NCBI GenBank assembly: GCA_037954665.1
Contig: JBBMOL010000012.1
Span: 8,680,001 to 8,744,000, forward strand
Direction of reading: 5' to 3'
Length of the DNA: 64,000 bases
Origin: Laguncularia racemosa
Lineage: Eukaryota; Streptophyta; Magnoliopsida; Myrtales; Combretaceae
In this document: positions 43,707 through 54,560 of the stretch, piece by piece
Numbering within the stretch: position 1 is the stretch's first letter
Layout of the letters: each line of letters opens with the position of its first letter
Program-made: the position numbers and the translations under genes
The notes under the pieces: model-generated
Told to the model about the DNA's origin: nothing
The model's database searches: none
Seen by the model: the letters and a program-made list of their open reading frames with translations, nothing else

Positions 43707-46700
43707 AAGATAGAAAAAGAGTGTTATTTTAGATTATATTTCAATTTAAAACTAAAATTTGAGTGCATCATTTACAAATAGGAAGAAAAAGAAAGAAAGA
43801 ACATTTAATGCTCAATGTTATATAAATATAAGGAGTAGGTTGGTATCACACATAACTTCTTTGGGAATGGAATTTGAAAATGAAAAACTTCAACATTGCA
43901 GATAAAAATGAAAAATTAACAAACCATTGTAATTGTGAGAGCATTGAGAACAAAAGATTAATTGAAAAATCTAGTTTGAGAATAACCTTTACTTTCAACT
44001 AAGACTTGTTTCAATTGTGAATAAATGAATTAGCTAAAGAAATATTAGCAAAGATTTCAATTGAATATTAAGAATCAAGAAAAAATTATTGTGTTAAAGA
44101 GAGAGAAAAATACAATTGAAATGAAATGAAAATGAAAAGATAGTATAAAGAGAGAGAGTTGTGTGTGGTTTTAATAATTATGGGTGAATCCATATTTTGT
44201 AGCCATTGAAAATATCGAAAAGGTACTCTCATACAAAAGCTTCTAAAATTGTATATTATAATAGATTAGTTCTTGTCCTTTTCCTTTTCCCTCACATTTC
44301 AAACCCCCTTAGTAGTCCTATAAAATGTCATTAGAGCTTCAACTCTACTTGGTAAAACTAGAAGGGTGCTTACAAAAAGGGAAAACTATAGGGGTGTAAG
44401 CTACAACCAGCTTAGCGAAATACCACCTTAAACCGCCTTTCAAGCAATAGTCATATAAGTTGTTCAATCATATGCATTGCAAAATTAGCCATATGAATGG
44501 AACATGACAAGTGGTTATCCAAAAACCACATGAAGTTTAAGGGTATAATTATCCTTGCTTTCACCTTGGGTTGAGGATTTAGTAATTCCACCAAAGTCTA
44601 GACTTTCCAATAATGTATCTCACGTAGCACATATCTTTGACTACTCAAAGCCTTAATAGTTACACTATAAGCTTAAATTTTTAACACTGTAGGAGAAAAA
44701 TCTTCCAGCTACTACACCCCAAGACAAGAAAATGAAATGATCACCCAAGCCTACCTCCAGATGTATGTAAGTCTTAAATAGTAAAATGAACTCGAATTCT
44801 ATCAATACACTACGATCCTTTCGTCACTTAGTTTGTAATTGATAAAATAATTAACCGACTCAGGACATCCTTTTCATTTACTATGCAACTGTGATGGCAA
44901 AAGGGAGTTATATGGAAAAATGCAATGCATGACTTTGTAGACACTCAACCACTAGTCAAACCATTCATAAGCACGCCTTGTTTTCACTTGATTATCACCT
45001 TTTCAACACAATAACCAACCAACCAAGCACACATATCACATGCATAGAGCTCATTGCTTATCTACTTTAAAGTACAACTACCTTACAACCACAAACAAGC
45101 AAAAATCCTTGATGGTATTCACCTAGCCATTTCAAGAATCATAGTAGTCTTTTGTTAAGGTTAGAGATTCGTCTAAGTTACCTAAAATAGGTAAAATATT
45201 ATAAGAAAATAAGACTAAACTATACTAAATTACACTAATACTTAGTATCTCCCTATCTAAACCTTGATTCTTAAGAGTCTTATATTATAACTTTAATTTT
45301 TGTCTTAAGAGTCTTGGCTAAGGTCATGGAAACTTGTCCATAGTCTATGAGTCATAAGCTTCATATGTTCAAGTTCAAGTCCTCAATCCTCATTTAGGTC
45401 CTTCGAACATGATTTCACATCCTGTCCTCATATCAAGTCATAAAGGTCATATCATGTCCAATAATCAATCCAAAGGCAATAATAGGTCTAAAATCATATC
45501 AATGATAGTAATATGTCCAAGAGACATACAAGCCATCTAAAATGAGTTCGATAAGCAAAAAGAATAAGTATAACCCTTTAAGAAAGATTCTTAGGACTTT
45601 TTTAAAACATTGCATTTAAATTTCCAAAAATCTTTAAATCACTAAGTAGAGATTTAGATTATAAATGTTGTTTCAGTTTTAGAAGTTCTTTCTCTTTGTC
45701 TAATCTTCTTTTAGAAGTATTATAAGTTATTCTTTAAGTTCTTCTTCTTATTTGTGGTTTTAACAACTTTTCATTATACTATATAAGATCTATTAACATG
45801 ATTTAATATATAAGTAACAAGGGGAGATCTTGCTTATCAGTAAGAAGATCATTAGCCTATGTAGAAACTTGAACTTATGAAAAGCTTATTAAGTATAAAA
45901 AGGAATTAATTAGAAACCATGGATAAGGATTCTAAAGAACATCATATAAGCAAATAACTTTCTAGAAATCAAACAAAATCAATTTAACTAGTAGATTCTT
46001 ACCTTTTGAAAGACAACTAGCTTTAGAATGGAGGACCATGGAGTCATATAACAGATCTAGAAAATAGTTCTCATCTGAAAAAGAAAAGTGAGTCAAAGAG
46101 ACCAGGTACATAATAATGCAATCAAACACAAATGTTAAGCAGGCCTACATTATATTGCAACAAATATTCATTCGGTTTATATATCTTTCTTTAATTATTG
46201 TAAACAACCAATATAGGAGTACTCATGACTTTAGACAATACGATGGGGGACTTGGGTTTCCATTTACACTACAATGACAATTAGGAGTTGATGAGAACAA
46301 CTAGAAACCACATCACGAAACCAAAAACTTAATAGCCTTATCTAAGTGAGATCGCCATTATGCAATCTTCACTAATCACAATTTGGCTATATCGTATTGT
46401 CCGTTAAGACTCGTAATCTCAAACAACTCCTACTATACATTCTCTCTGCTTATAATGCCCATTATCTAATGCGATTTCACTTATTAACTATCCGCTAAGC
46501 CATTCCTTGATAACCTAAACGCTTAACTACCAAGGTTACTAAACTAAGACTGTAGACTTAGTTTAGGCCTAAGACATTGCTCTTTAGCTCGAGACAACCA
46601 TGTACAAGTAGCACCCAAATACTTAACCAAATTTGATTATTAGTTCAGTTTAAGTTTTCTAACCTAGCAAGCAACACACATGTTACTACATACCTAAAAA

Positions 46701-46838
46701 GTTGAAGGTGCCCATGTTGAAGTCTAATTTTCCATTTGAGTAAATTTGAGCTAATTTTATGCATTAAAAGAGAAAAATTAAGTCATACAATTATTATAAA
46801 TATTTGGATACAATTTTAAGGTTGGGCTTAGACTATTT

Positions 46839-46846
46839 AAGGCTCA
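46839..46846. other. Target-site duplication of the hAT element, left copy (AAGGCTCA)
   Basis: AAGGCTCA is repeated exactly at 48231-48238. Confidence 0.92.
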
Positions 46847-48230
46847 TAGAGCTGGTAATTGCGAGGCGGGTAAAAAATTTTGGTCCACGCCCGCTTGACC
46901 TACGAGAGTGGGTTGGCCCATTGAGGCGTTGACCAAAAAAAAAAATTTGTTGTGCTGACGTGTTGTGTTGTCAGCTGTGTCTGGTGGATTGTGATGACAA
47001 CTAACGACTGACGACGAGACAACGGCGACTCCGACGCTGATTGAAGTGACAAGACAGGGACAGCACCACAGCAGCTGAAGACTTTAGACTTCGACGACGA
47101 GTCGAGGACAACTGGAATGACACTCAACAACACCGTCCGCAGCAGGCCACAGCACACGTAGCAGCACCAACATGGCAGTAGCCCACACCACACGATTCAC
47201 ACCCACCCACACCATCACACACAATCACTCACACGAGACACTCAGTCACAGACCACAACTGCAAGGTCTGGAGCTCTGTGATTCAAGACAAAGAACATAG
47301 GCTAGAGTTGCTTTCCCGAGTGAAAAGGGTATAGTAGAATCTTCGAACGAACACTATGAATCTGTATGCTCTTGCTTTCCGGGAAGGCAAGTCCGGTCAA
47401 TCCTTGCATCTCGCCTGATCATCTACTGAGTGAATAGCAACTAGTGCTAGCCGACTGAAGTGACAAGATAGAGATAGCACCGCAGCAGTTGAAGACTTTA
47501 GACTTCGACGAGGAGTCGAGGACGATTGGAATGACACTCGACAGCACCGTCCGCAGCACGCACGCAGCAGCACTAGCACGGCAGCAGCCCACACCACACG
47601 ATCCACACCCACCCACACCGTCACACTCAGTCACTCACACGAGACACTCAGTCACAGACCACAGCTGCGAGGTCTGGAGCTCTATGATTCAAGACAAATA
47701 ATATAGGCTAGAGTTGCTTTCCCAAGTGAAAAGGGTATAATAGAATCTCTGAATGAACACTACGAATCTGTATGCTCATACTTTCCGGGAAGGCAGGTCC
47801 AGTCAGTCCTTGCATCTCACCTGATCATCTGCTGAGTGAATAACAGCTAGTGCTAGTTCCATACCAGCTAGTGGTAGTTTTGTTACATCTCGACCAGCTA
47901 CCTTTGATGTAGGGGAAAGGTATCGAGTTTCAGTGAAGTCATAGTGTCACACCTCACACTCCCTTGGCCGTCGCCCGTCGTCCATCGTCCTCGACTCCTC
48001 GTCCGGTCGTCCCTCCACACTCACAAACCAAAGACGACAGCACAGTCCTCGTTGTGGGTCGTTTGTCTTTGCGAGTGGTCGCGGGCCAGCCCACATTGGC
48101 CCGCGGGGCGGGGCGGGCCGGTTTTGCTGACCCGCCAGACTTGTGAGCCATTGCGGGCTAGCCCGTAACAACTCGCGAGCCAGGGCAGGTCAGGGCAGGT
48201 CGGCCCATTTGGCCCGCATTACCAGCTCTA
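46847..48230. mobile_element. Non-autonomous hAT-type element, 1384 bp, GC-rich
   Basis: It begins TAGAGCTGGTAAT and ends ATTACCAGCTCTA, a perfect 13-bp terminal inverted repeat. An exact 8-bp target duplication AAGGCTCA, the length hAT transposases make, flanks it. Its subterminal regions are full of GGGCC, GCGGG and CCCGC motifs, in contrast to the AT-rich surroundings. The interior holds two tandem copies of a 414-bp unit. Short ORFs (for example 47489-47701 and 47944-48168) run through repeats and encode biased peptides, so I do not call them genes. No transposase is present. The element sits inside a TAGGCCCA-rich sequence that resumes right after it. Confidence 0.9.
47043..47870. repeat. 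Two tandem copies of a 414-bp unit inside the hAT element
   Basis: Unit 1 (47043-47456) and unit 2 (47457-about 47870) both start GAAGTGACAAGA, share the CTTTAGACTTCGACGA block, the CACACCCACCCACACC block and the GGGAAGGCA block, and end near ACTAGTGCTAG. Identity by eye is about 90%. The copies have the feel of a captured exon, with no frame conserved. Confidence 0.88.
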
Positions 48231-48238
48231 AAGGCTCA
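48231..48238. other. Target-site duplication of the hAT element, right copy (AAGGCTCA)
   Basis: It is an exact repeat of 46839-46846. Confidence 0.92.
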
Positions 48239-48840
48239 TACCAATTATAGGCCCATTAAGGGTTAAGAAGGCCTAATTAGTCTTTTAAATAGTTTGGCCC
48301 AAGTCATTTAGTGTTTATTCACTTATGCCTATTATATTGTTTAAGTTTAAATCTAGATGTGGCAAGGCCTAATTAAGGTATTTAGGCCCTCAAAGAAAAA
48401 TAAACCCAATTATATTTGAAATTGGGCCCACTTACCTTAATTAATTTGGACTTAATCCATTTAATTTGCCTATTTAGGTTTATTGTGCCCTAATTTAGGT
48501 GTCTAGGCCCATCCAAATTCATTTAAGTCCAATTATATTATTTAGGCCCAATTATTTTCCTTATATCTAATTTAGGTTCGATTAGGTTATTTTGATTTAT
48601 TATGTGAGATCATAATTAACCTAGGTCCATCACGTCTACTTGGTCCTATTTATTATGTCTTAGGCCCAATTTGTTCATTATGCCTAATTTTAACTTCAAT
48701 TTAGGTCTTTAGTTGACTTTGGGCCCTATTGGATATAAGGCTCATTTAGGTTATCTTTGGCTTATTAATGCTTCCATTTAGGTTATGGATCCTAAAGATG
48801 AAATGGGGCCCATTTTTCTTTCAATTTAAGTCCAAATCAT
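48239..48840. repeat. Zone of degenerate TAGGCCCA/TGGGCC motifs
   Basis: At least nine copies of a GGCCCA or TGGGCC core occur here, mostly in TAGGCCCAATTA-like surroundings, spaced irregularly by 30 to 120 bp. Related sequence lies before the hAT insertion (GGTTGGGCTTAG near 46821), so the zone was split by that element. TGGGCY cores are known as site II elements in plant promoters. Here they look like an old internally repetitive retroelement part. No ORF is present. Confidence 0.55.
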
Positions 48841-51230
48841 CCCAAACCAAAGTTCACTTGTTCCAAATCACTTCTATTCCATAAAACAACATTTAAATCT
48901 AATATTCAAGCCTAGAAATTTTCCAAATTTGACCCAAATTTCTAAAATGCCCCTTAGGTGAAATTACATCTCAATTTCAATCAATTCAACTTCAATTAAT
49001 ACTTCTAAACATGGTTTGGCATTCAAACATCATCACATCATCATGTCAACATATTGTGGCTCAATTTAATCCAAACTCAACTCAAATTTTCATATTTACT
49101 CATAGATACATATTAAACAATAGTGGTCACATATTTTAAGATTAAGTTACACAAATTCCACCTTAAAACATTCTATAATCTACCTACTACACTTAAGCCT
49201 TAAATCATCATACAACTTCAATTTCATTCTGGTTCTCCACTCCAAATATGCTTGAAATGAGTTGGAAATTTTAGAGTATGGTCTTAATTGCCTTGTCTTC
49301 ATACCTATTTATCAAATGCTAATCAATCTTAACATGAGCACACTATATACTTAAAATCCCCTACCTAAATTACTTTCTAATCCACAAATAATCACACCCA
49401 TCATCCTTTTTTCATGATTTAACAACCAAATCAAATTTAAAATCAAGAAAACAACCTTAATTTCTATTACATAAGTGGCGGCATGAAAATGGAATAACTA
49501 CTTATACATTTATTTCATCCAATTATCAAATCAAAGCATCTTAACACCTTCATTTATCAAGATTAACATGCCTAGTTCCAATATAAAACTTGAAATTAAT
49601 CAAAAACACACTAGATAACCCTGGGATGTGGTAGTCAAAGGAAAGTAGTATGCTAAACTTGTTCAAACATTCATATGCTAACTCTAAACACTTCACATCA
49701 TCATGAAACTTCCACTTAAGTAAGGATTGTGAGCTTACCTCTAAAGAAGTCTCAAACTCCACACCCAAAAGCAAAGTGACGCCACCAATGGTCTAAGAAA
49801 AAGGGTTTTTCTTCTACCTCCAAATGAGTTTTCTAGGATAAATGTCCTTAGTTAGCTCTTAACTTCAAAGGTGATACCTTAGAATTAGCTTAAACTATAG
49901 AGATTAAAATAGAACTTGCCTTCCTATGTGATGGTGTCTACGTTAGAGTGTTAGTCCACCTAGAGCCCTCAAGATTCTTCAAAACCTAAGTTTAGCACAT
50001 CAAATACACTGGGTTAGTCATCATTTATTACTAAAGTTAGGGTTTTAGGATGCTAATGGAAGGTTGAGGTTTTTTCTTTTTTACCCTTCAAAAGTTTTGG
50101 AAAAAAGAAGAGAGGGCTAAGGGGGTGGATGACAATTTGTGAGGGTTTAAAAGTGGTTTTAGGAGCTCAAAATCCTAAAGATGGAGAGGGGACCATTTGC
50201 GTGTACACCCAATTACATAAAGTTATCAAGTGTTACCTAATTTTTGGCTTTTAAGGCATTTTTTTTTTTTTTACTATTTCATTTCCACTTCAATTTGGCT
50301 GGAAATATTTCATCACAAGTCTCCAAATTAGTCTACTAATAGTCTAAAAAAGTTAGCCATCCTTTAATAAAACCGAGCTTTGAGGCATTTTTGGTTATTT
50401 AACCCAATTGATCTCTAAACTTTAATTTTCCTTTTTCAATTGACTCCAAATAACTTACTAATGAATTTATTTACCTAATTAAGGTTTGAAACTATATTTA
50501 GGGTCTCTAAGCTAATTTGGGTTTAAATTTAATAAAATCGAGTTTAAGAGTAAAAGGTCATTCTGAAAAAATTTAACCTTAAACTTTGTAAATCCCTATT
50601 TCCTTTTTAATTCCATTGATCTCATTTATTAATTTGGAACTTTTCAAAAATGGGTTTCTTTATGTAAAAGATGTATGGACCACTTTGAATATGATTGAAA
50701 TGTTAGGTCAATGAAAGTGGAAAGTGAGATAATGAATAAGGAGGGAGAAGTCGGAGTGAATCAAAGGGAAAAGGGAAGGAAGTTGTAAATTTGTTACTTA
50801 TATGATGTCCCCTATAGTTCCTATGGCACAAGTCTTCATTTCTCTCTCTCTCTTTCTCTCTCTTTTTCCACATTGCCCTTAGTTAGATTTGAGGAGATTT
50901 AGAAGGACAAAGTCTACTCTTGAAATGACAACAAGGAGGAAGAAATTAAGGTAGATATTTTACATGTGTTTAGTATATACAAGTAAGGTTCTAGTTCCAT
51001 TCTAACAAGATAAGTCATTCTTTTGGTTACTTTAACTAAACAACTTATAGAGTCATTTAAATCCAAATCGAGGTCTTCTTATTTTGTATCGAAGATAAAG
51101 ATCCAAGAATTTAGAAGTCTCAAAGGTTTCTTGTTTTCAAATCAAACTAATTTACTAAATTTGATTTGAAATATACTTTGTTAGCATAAAATTTTACATA
51201 TTTTGTCTTATTCAATTCATATCTTATTGA
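48841..51230. other. Unassigned AT-rich DNA
   Basis: No coding frame is recognisable. The stretch 49740-50250 has short TCTAAA, CCAAA and GGTTTT runs and looks like an LTR or untranslated retroelement part, with no partner found. A CT microsatellite lies at 50841-50868. The rest is plain. Confidence 0.4.
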
Positions 51231-51760
51231 TCTAAGATCAACCCAAGTCAACATTAGTCCCATCCAAGTTAACTTAAGCCAACTCAAATAAATCTTGAGT
51301 TTACTCAAGTTAACTTCGAATTAACCCAAGTCAACAAAGTCTTCTACCTTCTATTTTTTCTTCATGTGGTAATTTAGTTAGAGTAAAGATTTTGTTTACT
51401 TCTAATGTAACTAAGAAATTAGAATTAGTGATAGAATTGAAAATGATAGGTAAAAGAAAAGAAGAGGCGTTGATGTTGATGTGTTATGTATATTGTAATA
51501 CATGGTTTGCTTGTCTGTTTCAGCTTTTGATTTGTGTTGACTCACATGCCTAATTTCTTTAGTCAAAATTCATCCTTCCATATCTTTTTAAATATCTTGT
51601 AGATAACAACTATTGATTCTTAAGTCTAAGTCAATTTGGATCAACTCGAATCAATTAGGATCTCTACTTAATTCAACTCAAATCAACTTAGGTCTTTACT
51701 CAAGGCACCAAGTCTACTCAAGTCAACCTAAGTCTCTTTAAAGTCAACTTAACTCCTATT
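51231..51760. repeat. Two clusters of CAAGTCAACTTAAG-like repeats
   Basis: The stretches 51231-51345 and 51610-51755 contain many degenerate copies of CAAGTCAAC, AACTCAA and TTAACTT at intervals of about 10 to 20 bp. On the minus strand the GTCAA cores read TTGAC, the core of the W-box bound by WRKY factors. The two clusters are separated by about 260 bp without such repeats. Whether the motifs act is unknown. Confidence 0.5.
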
Positions 51761-51974
51761 TCCTAAAATATCTAAGCTTAAGATAAGATTTCCTATGTTT
51801 AGGGTATTAAAGCATCTTTCTGAGACATAATATCCAGTAAGTATCATGTATAACTTCATTTAGGCTCTTGCTACCTTAAGTATAATTACTAAATATAATA
51901 TTTTGTTTTTAAAGTATAGCCTCTAATTAATACCAAATATATCTTTAAAAGTTCAAGAGATACCGTATGTCCAT

Positions 51975-52212
51975 TTGTTTATATTTGATGAAAATTATTG
52001 CACATAATGGCATATTCCTTATACAATCAATCTCCCTTGTGTAATTGATCTCTCATCATACATGTCTTAATCTATATAAATCACTTCAATGTAATAAATT
52101 AGACATCACTTCAACAATATATTTTATTTATTTCTTTTTTCCATACTCTAGTCTCTAGTTCTTCCATACTCTAGTCTCTAGTTCTTTCTTACATAATAGT
52201 TTTATTTTAGAA
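51975..52212 (+). repeat. 5' LTR of copia-3 (partial)
   Basis: It aligns with 56600-56864 from about 51975 (GAAAATTATTGCACATAATGG) to about 52212. The outer 25 to 30 bp are not recognisable. A TATA-like CTATATAAA lies near 52071. After the LTR comes ATGTGTTATTAGCACGAG, the primer-site region typical of this copia group (usually GTTATCAGCACGA). Inside the LTR, CCATACTCTAGTCTCTAGTT is repeated twice at 52141-52190. Confidence 0.75.
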
Positions 52213-52341
52213 TGTGTTATTAGCACGAGTTTACGCTTGATCATTCATTATAATCACAAAATAGAAGTTGTGATGGTTGATTTTTTTCATCTCACCTATT
52301 AAATTTTCCATTAGTTTTATTTTATTTGTAATTTTACTACC

Positions 52342-52875
52342 ATGTCAAATCTTACAAAACTTAAATTTTTCACCTTTAATTTTTTGGGTGAGAATTATTC
52401 ATCTTGGATACTAGATGCTAAATTTTATCTTGATGCAATGGGTCTTGGGAACACCATTAAGAAAGGAAATAATGAATCATTGCAAGGTCATGCTAAGACA
52501 AAGATTTTCCTTTTTCACCACATTCACGAAGGATTAAAATCCGAATATCTTACAGTAAAAGATCCACTTGTTCTCTAGAAAAAATCAAAACAAATTTTGA
52601 CCACTAGAAAACCATTATTCTTCCAAAGGCACATTAAGACTAGATACATTTACGATCGCAAGATTTCAAAATAGTCGGTGAAAAAGAATCCATAAGTTTA
52701 TATATTATCATACATATGATCTTACCACCCGAATTGGAATAAGAAAGAAGAAAAACAAGAAGGCCAAACTGAAAAAAGAAAGCATGTTAGGAAATCATAA
52801 GTTTATTATCGCTGTGGTAGGAATGGACATTGGTCAAATATCTGTCGCACAATAAAACATCTTGTTGATCCATTA
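52342..52875 (+). pseudogene. copia-3 gag with degenerate zinc knuckle
   Basis: It begins MSNLTKLKFFTFNFLGENYS and continues SWILDAKFYLDAMGLGNTIK and HIHEGLKSEYLTVKDPLVL. This is the well-known gag N-terminus of a widespread plant copia group. A TAG at 52576-52578 ends the open part where the gag normally goes on with W..LKERYDH. The knuckle at about 52800-52845 reads YYRCGRNGHWSNIC, with its first cysteine changed to tyrosine. Confidence 0.85.
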
Positions 52876-52879
52876 TGTA

Positions 52880-53980
52880 TCATAATTTGAAGTTATGGTT
52901 TTAAAATGATGCCAACTAAGGGTTAGGGTTTCATGGTGGAAGACAAAGTAGTATTTAGATTGTAGTACTAGACAATATAAAGAGTATTGGACAATATAGA
53001 ACAAAAAAAATAAGATAGTATAACTCTTTTATATCATATTTGGTGTGTACTGTATTAGATAAAAAAATTTTATGACTGTTTTTATAGACAAAATACTGCA
53101 TTAAACATATATATAAAGTACTAGATAAGGATATTTATGTTTTTGTCCAATAAATTTAATTTTTGTAAAATATAAGCATTTTTTTCAATATTTTTATGAT
53201 CGTTTTTTTCAATAATCGAGAAAATATACAAACTAAATAAGAAATAAAATATTTTATCTAATATAATATCATAAATTTATGTCAATTAAACAAAGTGATA
53301 AGGATGGAGAAGCGTCTAGAACATGTGTTGAGATAGAAGGAAAGCATAAGAACTTGTTACGATTGATGAATTTGTCTGTCACACAATCAAGAATTGGCCT
53401 AAGAGTGAGGAACGATAAAGCAGCCCATCGGCCTAGGCTTTGTCAAGCCTAGATCCCAACATATTAGTATAGTCCACAATATCTATTATTATAATACAAA
53501 GTAAGCCAAATTGACTAAAATTTGGCCACGTAATTGCTAAGGAATATGAGCATGCGTAATAGTGGGTGACGTGTATCCTCATTCACATGCAACTTAAGTG
53601 AAAATATCACAATGTATCTATATCCACTATAAATGTTCTCTGAGCATGAAAAAATCAACAAGAATGCATTTTCCCATGTCTTAGCTTGTATTCAAGCTTT
53701 CCTAGTAGTACTGCATCCGGTGCTACTTACTTTACATATGATTTTCATCTTCCCTATCACACCCGCTAATTGCGTTACATTGATTTTCATCTTCCCTACT
53801 ACGTGATCTTTATCAAGCATCAATGAGGGGGGAAAAAGAGGAGCAAGATGTTGAGACAATGATCTTATAAATGCTACACATTAGGATGTGTCAGATTACT
53901 TCGTTATTTCGCAAGAAAAAAGCTGATGATGAGGAATATCTAAATTAATTACACTTGCTTTAATTCTCATTTAGAATAGC
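52880..53980. other. Foreign AT-rich segment inside copia-3, possible solo LTR
   Basis: This separates the gag knuckle from the protease and is far longer than expected. The stretch 53470-53760 has LTR-like features: TATTAGTATAGTCCAC at the start, a CTATAAATG box near 53624, and a TCTTAGCTTGTATTCAAGC segment. I find no target duplication, so its nature is unproven. Confidence 0.35.
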
Positions 53981-53989
53981 AAACATGAG

Positions 53990-54560
53990 TTGATGCAAAT
54001 TTTAAATTTTAAATAAAAATGGGTGAATCTTATGTTACTACAAGTTCTGGTAGTAAAATATCAACTGAAGGCTCAAAGGGCCATTATTATCATGTTACCA
54101 GAAGGTCCAAGATTTATTATAAACAATGCTTTATTTTCTTCAAAGTCTCAAAAAAGTTTATTGAGTTTCAAAGACATTCATTATAATAGATATCACATGG
54201 AAATTGTATAAAAGGGAAATAATGAATACCAAGATTAACCATTTTCTCTTCCAACTTGTATTACACAAGAATTAGTGCAATTGGGATACATGCTACAATA
54301 AATTAGAAATATATTGATTCAAAAACCGTTACTGTTCGACATGATCAGTTAAGGCATCTTGGACCAATGATGATGCAAATTTTTTTTGAGAATTCACATA
54401 GGCACCCATCGAAAAACCTGAAGATTCTTCAATCTTATGACTTCTCACTATTCTCAAGGCCAATTGCTAAATTAACTATTAAGCCAACATCAGCTAAAGT
54501 TGGACCAAATCTCTAACAATTCTCAAGCGTATATTGGCTGATAATCCACTTGCAAAGTAT
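53990..54560 (+). pseudogene. copia-3 protease end and GAG-pre-integrase
   Basis: The open stretch 54023-54211 includes IIIMLPEGPRFIINNALFSS, SLLSFKDIHYNRYHMEI, the C-terminal part of the copia protease. The catalytic D-S-G is not visible upstream. RHLGPMMMQI and HPSKNLKILQ follow, a degraded GAG-pre-integrase, then FSRPIAKLTI. It then joins the post-integrase part, which indicates a deletion of the integrase core. Confidence 0.75.

Larger units (their letters stand above)
40111..46838. other. Long AT-rich intergenic stretch without a recognisable gene
   Basis: I find no coding frame with a known motif. The stretch 40200-40460 is rich in TATA and GTATAT runs. From about 41400 the composition becomes less extreme, and pieces such as 41400-41760, 42500-42900 and 44300-44800 look like untranslated parts of old LTR elements. 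I cannot pair any LTRs. The stretch 45150-46600 is likewise unassigned. Simple repeats and a palindrome are listed separately. Confidence 0.45.

Noticed and set aside
47397..47701. Short ORFs on both strands of the hAT element
   Set aside because: They run through the 414-bp repeats and have biased composition, no shared frame between the copies, and no recognisable domain.
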